Assembly: GCF_018691265.1 (NCBI RefSeq)
Contig: NW_024881322.1
Location: 2,418,001-2,482,000 of the forward strand
DNA: 64,000 nucleotides
Origin: Tyto alba
Taxonomy: Eukaryota; Chordata; Aves; Strigiformes; Tytonidae
Direction of reading: 5' to 3'
The position numbers and the translations under genes are program-made. The notes beneath the pieces are model-generated. The model did not search any database, was not told the DNA's origin, and was given only the letters and a program-made list of their open reading frames with translations. Below, in pieces: positions 25,801 to 36,345 of the stretch. Each line of letters starts with the position of its first letter. Position 1 is the first letter of the stretch.

Positions 25801-28094
25801 TGATCAGCCAGCCTGCCAAATGGGTAGAGATCCAGTTTGCATAACAGCGCTCCCTCAAACCATCTCCTTAACCTTGGTTTCTCCTCTAACTCTTCTGTGT
25901 TGCTTATTCAGCACTTGAAATCCATCTTCTGCCCTGTAAAGGACAGTGAATAACCGTGCTTCAGCCTTGTGCTGGGTTGGTAGAAGGGAGACCTCTTGAA
26001 GACATTTCTGTATTTCCACTAGCCTTCTTGCCACTGTTTTCACATGCAGGTTCATTACAGGGCTTCTCTGTGCTAGCTACAGGGTGTGGAGGTAAAAGGT
26101 GCCCTTCCACAGCATTCTTTAATTATAGTACTTGACAAAAATCACAAATATTTATTACCGCGCTGGTTTTAATTGAATATATGTCTGGAATATTGAATTG
26201 AATATACTGGACTGCTCAGGGTCTCCTTTTAAAGCAGAAAGGAGACATCTTGATTTCTGTTTGCAAATTTTTATTACTGCATCAAAGAAAGTGTTATCAA
26301 TCTCTCCAACTCATTCAGTAACAACTTACTTGGACCAGGTACAAATGTTTCTTTTGCCACAGATTTATTTCCGAAGTCAGACTAGGCAAAGACTGAGACT
26401 TTTTTTTTTTTTTTTTTTTTTGCTGCCGTCATTAGCACAGCCTCCTTCAGGACAAATTGATTTAATATGTGGAGCACTAGGGCTGTGCTAGTTTTGGAGA
26501 TATTTAGCTGCCTTCAGAGAGTACAGGGCTATCTGAAAGCAGGCACAATGGAGCAGTATGTGCAAACACGTCGCCTGCTCCCACTGCACTGCAAGGCATG
26601 TCTTCCACAGACAATTTTTGTCATTGCTTGCATGGATGCCGGCTTTTCCCAGGGAGCTGTCTCTTGGAACACATTAGTGGAATGTGTTAGACTACACCAT
26701 AAATAGAGTTAGCACACAGTTGCATCCAAATGATAGTTTTCTTAGAACTGAAGAGAGAGATCTGTATTTGCAGGCACAGCACATGAAAATAGTTTTATTC
26801 CAAGCTTTGTCAACTCTCCGTCTAATTAAAAAGCATACCTCTCTAGGTATAGAAATTTAAATGCTTTTACTATTTTTTTTTTTTCTTTTCAAATGCCATC
26901 AGCATTCAAATAGTAATTTACAGCCCAGTTCTTCCAGCAGATGTCTTTCTCCTGCAGATCTCATTTAAGAAGGTGGTGTGCTGGAGGAGATCTAATGGGA
27001 CTGAGTTCTAATACAAGGATTTAATTGCTCTTGCTTTTGAAGTAATGAGTTGGCTGATTAAGTTATGGAGGATAGATGGGAGAAAATGGGACACTATTGG
27101 CCAGAATTTTAAATTTATTTTATATATCTAAAGATGTAAATAGGCTTGCAGGGAGATTCTAAAAAGCAGATCGGTATCTAACTCCTACGCATGGAAATCT
27201 CATAAAAAACTGACCCAGAGTGCTTTTTTGGAAAGTCTTGGGTTAATGGTATGTTCTGAATTTTTGTCTCAGACAATTCAGCCTCGTGTGGACAGAAAAG
27301 GTGTCCAAAACTACAGGTTTTAGTTGTCTGTATTAGTTCTGTTTACTATAGCTGTGGGGGTTTTGTCAGGTTCTCTCTCAACACCCTTAAAAGCAATATC
27401 TAATCTTGCACAAGATTTATAAGGTGAATATGTATGCTTTCAGGGCCCGTCCAGGCTATCTTTACCGTTGTGGCTTTATAGAGGAATTACTAGCCCTTAA
27501 TCCAGCCCTGAACTATTGAAAACCAGTTTTTTATCTAAGCCTACTGTTATCTGCACCTGTGTTTAAAATAACTTTCCCAAGAGGAGTCTAAAAGCAAAAT
27601 TGAAATCTGCAGGAGGTATTTTTATACTAAGAGTTTAATATTCATTTTTACATGTGTTTCAAACACTTTGTCTCAAGGTAGTAGGTTAGTTAAGAGGTAA
27701 ACAGGTTAACTTCAAAACTAGTTTTAATTCATTTTAATTAATTTTTTAATTAAAAAACTTAAAAGAACAGGTTAATTTTTTCAAAGCTTAATCTGCAAGA
27801 AAGCTCAGAAACATGGTGGTAGAACAGTGCTTCTGAGTTTTGTTCTCTTTGGGGCATTTAAGTGTTGTTTTTTTCATCAGTAGTACCTCAGTTGCACTCT
27901 AGCTGTAAGATTTGGAAGAGGAATATCAGGCTAACAGTTTGCAAAGCCTTCTTAACATCTGTGGGGTCATCACAGAACGTAACTGCTGGCAAGGAAGAGC
28001 CTCAGGCTGTAAGATGCTTGGGCAGATGCTCCATCTGATTGATTTAATAGCCACGTCTAGTGATTCGGAGGAAGAAGGGTAACCTGGGATTTAC
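19801..28094. other. Long non-coding stretch with homopolymer and A/C tracts
   Basis: I see no exon or dated repeat in this 8 kb. Low-complexity pieces are a 24-base A run at 20136-20159, the A/C tract at 25535-25640, a 22-base T run at 26400-26421, and a perfect 16-base AT palindrome at 27742-27757. Open frames (for example 25362-25844 and 21248-21580) carry no domains. Confidence 0.55.
25535..25640. repeat. A-rich tract with CAAA/CAAAA units
   Basis: A degenerate run of A interrupted by single C bases, grading into CCCAACCCAAACC and then GAAA-type units. It creates a lysine/asparagine-rich open frame that is a composition artefact. Confidence 0.85.
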
Positions 28095-28147
28095 AATTTT
28101 ATTTTAATTTAATTTTTATTTATTCTATTTTATTTTATTTTTTATTT
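28095..28147. repeat. TTTTA-type AT-rich low-complexity tract
   Basis: Degenerate TTTTA/TTTAA units with almost no C or G over about 53 bases. Confidence 0.8.
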
Positions 28148-30049
28148 AGCCCTGAGCAAGGAAAGCTAGAGCCACTTCAGTCATGCAGTTTGGCTCTGAA
28201 GGCAGCACTTGGAATGGGCCTGGGATGTTCAGCCTCAGAGGAGCGCTGTGGAGTGAAAAACTAAAGGCTTATTGTTTGCTTTTCCTCCCTTTCGGCCCCA
28301 ATGGGCTACCACACTCTTGGCACAATCTAAGCATTGCATTATTTTTCCTGACATGAAGGCACATTGCTCAGCCTCTTTGCCTTTGGTCAGATATCAGCAA
28401 CACAAAATGATGTCTTTGTGTAGCAGTTTTGTGAGGAGGAGTAGCTCTGGTCAGTATTTCATAGATCCATTTTATTAGTCAAGATCTAAAACCTTCCCTT
28501 TTTTCTCCCCGTATGAGGGAGGGATGCTGGTTCCACAAAAGACTGGTTCTCACAAGACAGTGGGACATTTATTTAAAACCCCAAATGTGAATCTTTGAGA
28601 ACTTTTCTTCCTTCCTTGTTTTGCCTGGGACTGGAAACAAAAGGCAACAACCCCCCCTCCCCCCCCCCCCCCCCCAAACCAAGTACAGAGACTTTGTAGT
28701 GCTGGCCATGCCTCTCAAAAGCCTTCCATCTCAAACTGCAGCTCAGAATTTCCTTACATCCATGGAAACCTTTCTGTCTTTCCATGGCTGCAAATGAATG
28801 CCATTCAGAAAGGATGGGCTCAGTGCTGATAGTACAGAGCCCTTGCACTGGCACAGTGACGTCTTCAGCATTTTTACTCTTTGGCAAGATTGTTTCACGC
28901 ACTCTGTACGATCTTCCTCTCTGCAACGCTTCAGAATCACATCTGGGCAGGCAGCTGAGCCACTCTTTCCAAACTGGAGTATCAGAAAACTTTGGTGAAG
29001 TAGTCTCTTCTCATCATTTCTCCAATCCTCTTCCAAAAAGACCTGGATAAATTTTACGAAGATTTGGGAAAGTGTTAAAATTTTGGATGCTTCTCTAACA
29101 TGCTGCTTTTTACAACAAATACCCAGCAGTAAGAGGGGATTTATCAAACAGGGCACCCAGAAGCCATTCCAAGATCTGGACTGAAATGTTGTCTGGGGTT
29201 GACATGTGCATCAGCTTGATTCACTGGGCTTTTTAGTAATTCGGGCTTTTAAGCAATTCATCTGGTTTTATTATCAATTCTGCTACCTGCCACATGTGGT
29301 TTGGTAGCTCTGAAGTCAAAAGTCTGCACTCTTCTTCTGCCCTGGTTGTGTTGTCTGGGACACACTATGGATTGGAAGACGGAGGGGAGGGGATCATAGT
29401 GCCTAGTGAAGAACTGGATACTGTAGAGGCGTGCGTGTCAAAAATGGAAAGGAGATTGTGAGCGGATAGTGAAGAGAAAGAAGGAAATAAATGAGGCCCA
29501 GACAGGCCCAAAATGTCCAGGTGAGGAGGTTGTGGAGGGAGTCAAAGCCTGGAAAAAGAGCTTTCTGGTATCAGCTGCTTCTTGATATCAATCGCTCAGT
29601 CTGGACAAAGGCAGGGCTTGGCCAGAACATAAAGGATGAAAATAAGGTCTCTGGCAATGAATTTGAGCAACCGCTCTTCTGAATATCATTTAAGATACCA
29701 AGAAGTATGTAAATTGTGAATGTGGAACTCACAGTGTGTAATTGTTGTTGTTGGGTTTTAAGTTCTCTTTCCAGGCTTGTGTATCTAAATAAATTCCCAC
29801 CCAGGAAGAATGGGTTGGAAACGTTTGACTAAACCAGATGTGACTGCAGCAGACAGCATTAGAATAGTTACTTGTAGCTAAAAGAAGATGCCACTAACGC
29901 TGCAAAAACATTTGCGGCTCTCTTATAATTTGGAGAGGATAGCAGTTGGTCTACAACAGGCCTTTCTCTGCAGTTTTGTTTTCATATTCCAAGTTAAAAT
30001 CAAAGTATGTTCTTTTCTGATCATGGTACATAGTAGATTTGTAGGAATT
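28148..30049. other. Non-coding stretch
   Basis: No gene seen. It includes a C tract at 28651-28675 with one interrupting T. The open frame at 28743-29156 (minus, 137 residues) has no recognised motif. Confidence 0.5.
28651..28675. repeat. Poly-C tract
   Basis: Twenty-five bases, all C except one T. Quadruplex-prone on the minus strand and likely to be length-variable. Confidence 0.9.
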
Positions 30050-30215
30050 TTGCAAGTTTTGGCCCAAATCTATTTACGAGCTTTCACAGGAACCCTACTG
30101 AGTAAACATGGGGCTTTTTGAATTAAACTTAGAGGATTAATTTCTGCCCCCGCTGAAGCCAAGGGAAGTTTTGTCACTGGTGTCAAAGGGGCTTGACATT
30201 TCCTCAAAATGGGCA
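30050..30215. repeat. Probable ancient amniote interspersed-repeat remnant
   Basis: TTTTGGCCCAAATC, then CCCGCTGAAGCCAAGGGAAG and TTTGTCACTGGTGTCAA, resemble the old 'CACTGAAGTCAATGGGAG' type of repeat phrase. Family unknown to me; boundaries approximate. Confidence 0.35.
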
Positions 30216-31916
30216 AATTTATTCTATATCAGGGAGCTTAGTGGCTTCAGACTTTTTGCCATATAAGATATCAGATTGCTGTAGCTGATATATGTGACGA
30301 TGCTCAAGTATAAAATAAATCACTTGCTATTAGATGTTCTCTGTAAGAGCTGATTTATTCTGCTTGTCTCCTACTCTGCTTCTCAGTCCTTCAAAGCAGA
30401 CCTTTAGGAGTCTCCTTTAGGAGATATGTAGGAGTATTGCAGAACAAACAACTGTTATATACAAAATGGGCAAAGGCAAGTCAGAGACTTAAGTTTAATT
30501 TTTTTACTCATTTTCTGATTATTTTTTTTTTTTTTACTCACACAGTTGCATGCAGACAAAAGCTGCTGCACATTTGGAGATGCTAATTTTGGTGGATTTT
30601 GTAAGTAATTTTCAGAAACCCCCAGGATCTTAGATAAGGTCCTCCTGTCATTTCACAAATTTTTACCTAATGGAATGAAAAATTAGCCCTGAGATGGTAA
30701 AATACAAAGGAAGATTTTTCCAAGTTTGCAATTTGGAGCTGGGCAACGACCAGATGACGTGATGTGCCAGCCCTAACACCAAGTGGGCTGTCTCTGTGCT
30801 GCTTGGTGAGAAGCTCCCCCAGTCCAGTCTGGGCTCTCCACACGAGAGGATGCCAACCGTCTTTACACTGGCACAGCATCTTCCATCCACGGGCGTGAGT
30901 TTATAGATACCAAGATCTTGCCCCACTGCTCTTCGTGGATCCAGGTGCTGGGATCCATTCTGCGAGCACAGTCCTCGTAGAGCAAATGACCTCACTTAAA
31001 ACAGATAATGGCGAAGAGTTGGAAGATCTTGATGGGCATCAGCAATGAAATGATGCTAGGAAGAAAGCTGTGGGGTTTTCTGGCTTTTGGGACTTACTTG
31101 CAGCATACATAGAAGTCCATCTGCAGAGGTGGCTGAGAGAATTTTTGCCCATCTTTGCTCTGGCTGCCAACCTCTGTAACAACCTGGACCTCCAAAGTAG
31201 ATCCATATGGTAGTAAGCTTTCCGTAGAGGAGTAAGCTGTCTCGTACCCGGGCAATCATAGTCCTGCTGTGGTCATTACAAGATTAACCATCGATTTCAA
31301 GTAATTCCTGGCTTTATGCTGTTGCCAACATTTGGATCCTTTAGAACCATGGCGGAATTAGTCAACAGCTGATCTGACCTCGTGTGTTTAAGGAGAGATG
31401 AGGGCTCCTGAGGGAGATGCTGATCAACTTGTAGGTTTGGTGAAGGAAGGTATGTTAAGAAACAAAAACTGTAAAGGCTGATTAAATGAGAGAAAGGGGT
31501 CAATAATACGGTAAAGCTCTGAAAGAATACTACAAGCTTCCTCTAATGCTACAGAATCTGAGACCACTTTGTACAGTTTTACATGAATCTTTGCGTTGGT
31601 GACATGCATCCATCTTTGTACAGGTACGCCACAAGGTTTCCAAGGCACAGCAGTACTGCTCAGTGCTTTAGGCAGGTGGAAAACAGTGCTCAGACGTGAG
31701 ATGTGCAGGGATCCAAACTGTGAAAACTGGAATTTAGCCATGAGATCAGCTTAAACAGATGCCTGCTTCTCAGAAAATTATCTCTGGAACATCAGTTGGC
31801 ATGGTGTGAACTTGGCTCTCCGAGTTTCAACAGTGCACTTGCATCTTCCAGCTCTGCTTAGATGGAAAGATAAGACAAGATCACAACCTGGAGGGGTTCA
31901 AATCTATGATTTTTAA

Positions 31917-31944
31917 TTTTTTTTTTTTTTTTTTTTTTTTTTTT
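31917..31944. repeat. Poly-T run
   Basis: Twenty-eight consecutive T bases, the longest pure homopolymer I see in the window. An AAAT microsatellite follows about 57 bases downstream. Confidence 0.9.
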
Positions 31945-32000
31945 CAAGGCAGGGAGGGAACTCAACCACCCAGGCAACAATAGGGTAGTGGTTATAGGGA

Positions 32001-32022
32001 AAAAATAAATAAATAAATAAAA
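32001..32022. repeat. AAAT microsatellite
   Basis: Five tandem AAAT-type units after a short A run. Confidence 0.85.
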
Positions 32023-35000
32023 TTAAGGTGCTGTAATGTGCAAGCAGAAAAGAAGAGCAGCGCTGAGAGCCGAGCAATGCATCGGCAGCGGGCTTGCCGT
32101 GGCGAGGGAGCGCCTAAAGGCGAGCTGCCTTCCTGGCAGGGAAGGGGTGCAGGGGCAGTGGGAGCCATGGTTAAGTATAACAAAGATGGAAATGAGGAGG
32201 AAGTTCCCTTTTAGCACATTTAGCATGCTCAGCCACCTTGCAAGGTAGGACTGCCGGAGACAGTAGCTGGATATTAATAGGTGACATTAAATAATTGCCA
32301 AATGTAAATGCAATTGAATGCCTCTCTTTGCAACTAAGTGTTCATTATGCCATAAAAAGAGGTTGTTTTCCCCCCCTGTGTGGGTAGAAAGGGCTCACAG
32401 TAGCAAAATTCAATTTACATGAAAGATAAGAAAAGATGAAATAATCTTTAAGTCATTTTTATTCTGTGTAATTTTATTGTGAGCAGATAAACTGTGTATA
32501 TCATATTAGTTTTGTCCAAGTTTACACTAGACGTTAGATTATTTCAGAAGATGAAAGAGTCAAGGGTAATAATGCAGGTCCCTGTTTATAAATCTGTTTT
32601 GTTGAAGTCTCTGACATAAATACAGGAAAGTGAAAAATCAGAAAATGAAGAAAACAGCACAGACATTCTCATAATAATTGTGGTTCACATAAAAATTAAT
32701 CACTGAAGCGTCTAGCTTGGTCAGTGACTGCATTCAAAGTTAAGTACAGCCTGTAGCTTGTCTGTAAAAATCAAATGCTCTTTTTCAGCCTGTTAATGGA
32801 AATCTGTTACTCATGGCTGAGGGTGCACAAGTAATGCTTGTTACTAAGCTTCAGCTTTTCTTCTTAGAGTTGTTTGGGATTTTGAGAAAGCAAAACACTC
32901 GTTCCTGTTTGATAATATTCTAGTTCGGTGAGAGGCATCCTTGGGGCCTTAGCAGCAAATTTATTCTGAACAGCAAAGTTAGTGCATAAATTAGTCTGTT
33001 TAAATATCTAAAAAAGGTTTTGTTTTTCTGATTTCTGGCTTTACCCAATTCTCTCTCCACAGTATATTTTTTCCCCCAGCAGCCTGTGTCATTAGCTTGT
33101 CAAAAAACCTAGGGGAAGGTTAGGGGTATTAACAAGGAATAATGGATAGCCTTTGAGGTAACTTTTTATTTCTCTGACATAGTTTGTTGTGTCCATTCTT
33201 AGAGTAATGTTGACTGCTTCTGGGTTTCCAGTGGAATAATTAATCTGGGTCACTGCTTTAGCATCATTTTGCTTCTCCTGTGTCTTAATGCGTGGAAATT
33301 TCTGGAGTCTTTGACACGTATTGTTTCATGTATACTGTGATATTACTTAGAACAATCTCATTTGTACTTGAAATCAGATTTCAAGGTTTTAATCCATTCT
33401 GAGCTTAAATATTCAGCCTCACTTAAGGTGAATTTGATTTATGTCTTATCTGAAACAGGAGAAGTGGTTTCAGATGCTTTTGTTGACAGACTGATATATG
33501 GCGAAAGATTCAGTGTAAATGGCTGTGTTTGCTTATTTTCCAACAATGTGATGGCTCCACTCTGACTACCTTCGGTTTGATACAAATTGTATTAGGGCTC
33601 CATTCCTTCTTGCTTCTTTCCTAATTTATTAAACTGAGTAAAAGTCGTGTACAAATTCAGTGGGTTTGTCTGGGGTGTGATAGGGAAAACCAAGAGAAAG
33701 CTGGACAAAATGAAAGGAAGTACTCGGAGTTAATCATCTCTGATCAGCAATTTGGAGAGTCTGGGTGGATTTGAAAGTAGAGTTGACTGAGAACAAGCAA
33801 AATGCCGCTGCTGTTCGGCGCGTTTGTTCTGTGCACCTCCATCTGCCCGTGTAAAAATTGCCTTACTCTGCTAGTGTTGAGCTGAAGAAAACCGTTAGGA
33901 GGAAACCAGCCGCGAATGCAGCAGTGGAGGAGGCGGGCTTGGCGTCCCAGGGGACAGACCTGCTGAGAGCAGGGGTGAGCTGTACCTCCCCACGGGGCTC
34001 AGCAGCCCTCTTTGCCTGCACCAGAGCCTCCACGCACGATGTGACTGAACTTGTTAAAACCCCCCTCGTTTTGGCAAGGAAAGAGAAGCAGGGCGTGGAT
34101 GCACAGAGGCCGCGTGGGAGAGGCCGAGGGCTTCAGGCATCGTCCCACCACCCCTGCAAGCAAAGCTGGGGCTTACTGCTTGGGTTTGCAGCTTTGGGGG
34201 ACTTTGGGTGACCAGCTCTGTGTTTGATGGGAGCTGCTCTCAGCGAAGCGTTGCTTTACGCAGGCGCCGTTCGAACTGTCTTGCAGACATAGGGCCTTAA
34301 GGAGCATAAGAGGGGCAGGGACTGGAGGCTTGTTCCCCTTGCTCAGATCCGGGCTACCCTCAGGAACTGCAAAATTTCCCCAGGGAAAAACTAACGTAGC
34401 CAAGCTGGAAGGTCCAACAATACGGAGTTTACATTTAACAAATGTTTAGCTTGTTGGGTCAGATGGTTATAATGGAAACTCCCATAAATGTATTTAAATT
34501 ATCGAATATCTTGACCTCTGAAAGGCAGTTTCTCAAGGTTTCTCAGAAATTGCTGTGTGGTTCTTCAGGCACTGACATCTTACTGCATTGCTACCATTTT
34601 GGACTAGTTTTAGAGATGGCAAAGGGCACGCAGCAACCAAGTGGCCCATACATTTCCATTCCGTTTGTAGCATTCTTCTTGGCAAGTGGAGTCCAAAAGT
34701 AAAAGATCAGGGTAAGTCTGATCCTTTCCAGGGAGATATTTTTCAAGGTCAATCTTGAGTGAAGCTTGAAGGGCAGTTTAAAACCCAGGGGTGATTTTGA
34801 TGCTATCTGTATTGGGCCAAATCTACTGGAGCAGGCTTGCTACCCCTTCTCTGCTATCCACCGTGTTTTGTGCTTCCTTGGAAAAAGGCCTGAGCTTGAT
34901 TAGCAGGTTGAATTTAAAACTCTTGATGGAGTCGCCACAAGATGTATCACAGCAGGTCTGGTCTGTAAACCAGGATGTTGGGACCGGCCTGTCTTCACAG

Positions 35001-35192
35001 GGAGACAGCATATGTTTGTTGAAATTACAAGCAGAAAATCCTCACTAAATCCTCTTCCCAACAGCCTGACAACATGGTTGTGGGTCAAAAATATGAACTA
35101 TTGTCTTCACATGCTCTTGAGCTTCGTGCAGTCAATTAGCTCTGCGAGGTCCTGGGAGGAGCTCCCCATCCTTTCCCTGGTCTCTGAGGTAG

Positions 35193-35261
35193 GGGAGGAG
35201 GAGGAAGAGGAGGAGGAGGAGGAGGAGGAGGAGGAGGAGGAGGAGGAGGAGGAGGAGGAGG
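35193..35261. repeat. GAG/GGA trinucleotide microsatellite
   Basis: About 69 bases of nearly pure GAG repeat with only one or two interruptions near the left end. The plus strand is all purine, which favours triplex (H-DNA) formation. It opens a polyglutamate frame on plus and polyserine or polyproline frames on minus; these are artefacts, not genes. Expected to be length-polymorphic. Confidence 0.95.
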
Positions 35262-35489
35262 GCTGTCGCACTCCCCCTTGCTGCGCAGCAGCAGGAGGTG
35301 GCTCAGCCACAGGCTCACCCTGGGTCTTCTCACACCCCTTTTTGGGCCGTGCCGTCCCCTCTGCCCCTCGCAGGGGTCAGTGCCTGCTGCTGCATCCTCA
35401 GCGCAGGCACAAGCCAGTCAGGCCTTCCCCTGACTGCCTTTTCTCCCGTCCTTCCTTTCATTACCCAGATTTCTCTTATTTATGTCTCT

Positions 35490-35750
35490 TGTTAAAAGCT
35501 GATTTATTCATTTTAGAGTCACTGTCTTTTCTTTGTCCCAGCCTTCATTTATTAGTGACCCTCTTCCATCTTTTTTTCTGCCTGACATGAAGTATTTGTA
35601 AAAGCTTTTCTTACTCCCCTTAATCCCTCTGGCTATCTTGAACTCCCCTTGCTTTTCTGTTACTCTTACTTTCCCTGCAAGTCTTAACTGATTCTCAGCA
35701 GTCTTGTGTGGATCCTCTCTATTTCCACTATACCCGCTTTTTTTAAACCT
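35490..35750 (-). mobile_element. Ancient CR1 LINE fragment, linker between endonuclease and RT
   Basis: Minus-strand translation gives FKIARGIKGSKKSFYKYF, with KGSKKSFYKYF at 35589-35621. This matches the CR1 ORF2 block LxLARDVKGNKKGFYKYI that lies just before the reverse-transcriptase domain. Downstream on the minus strand, KKDGRGSLINEG fits the following KRKTxENVGPLLNEDG block. The frame then degrades and stops. The fragment is diverged and old; ends are approximate. The identification rests on recalled CR1 motifs. Confidence 0.75.
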
Positions 35751-36174
35751 TCAGAGTAGTCCCTTGTGAAGCCCCACTGTCTGCTCCTTCTTTTAATTTT
35801 TCTGTATCACAGGGACTACAACAGGCTGCGTTTTCATTAGAGTGCCTGTCAGGATTTTTCTGCCGCCTTCTGCACTCGCGGCTGCTCAGAAAGGAGGTTG
35901 GATTTTAAGCACCCCTTTGGGAGGAGAATCTACATCCCTCCTGCCCACAGCTTCCCCCTTTCAATTTGCAAATGAAAACTGGTAATGAGGGACAGATTAA
36001 ACAGCATCATGCCTGGGTGCACTGATGCGAGAGGCTTTCGATGTGCTCGTGTTTTTCTTCTGAGGCATGTAAGAGTATGGGATGCAAATACAGACATACA
36101 CATAATGAGGTCCCTAGGTTGGATTGCTCCATGCAGATTGGATCTTTTTTTTCCCTGCTTAACACTTCGTGAAT

Positions 36175-36345
36175 GCACGCATCTAAAAAGTCCTGTGGCA
36201 GTGAGTTCCACAGTTTAATTAACTCTGTGTAATTGTTTTAGACTTGTTGCCTGACAGTTTCATACGATGTTCTCTACCTCTGTGGAGAAAAACAGGGCAT
36301 TGCCTATCTGTTGTCACCTCCTCTATGATGTTTAAGATTGAATTG
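36175..36345 (-). mobile_element. Ancient CR1-type LINE fragment, extreme C-terminal part of ORF2
   Basis: The minus strand reads LWNSLPQD at 36190-36213, the conserved W-N-S-L-P block near the C-terminus of CR1-type RT proteins. The flanking nucleotides (TGTGGAACTCACTGCCACAG on minus) match the DNA-level form of old amniote CR1 copies, as does the more weakly conserved stretch out to about 36345. It is not colinear with the neighbouring fragment at 35490-35750, so I treat it as a separate insertion. Confidence 0.65.

Larger units (their letters stand above)
30216..35192. other. Non-coding stretch with homopolymer tracts
   Basis: I see no gene. It contains a 28-base T run at 31917-31944, an AAAT microsatellite at 32001-32022, and moderately GC-rich DNA at about 33830-34200 whose open frame (33858-34211) has no domain. 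The part at 32260-32800 is AT-rich and repeat-free. Confidence 0.5.

Noticed and set aside
27670..27700. AGGTAGTAGGTTAG, resembling a let-7 seed region
   Set aside because: Only part of the mature sequence matches and there is no hairpin partner nearby.
35012..35590. 192-residue open frame on plus with a polyglutamate run
   Set aside because: The acidic run is the GAG microsatellite; the rest runs into old CR1 sequence in the wrong orientation.
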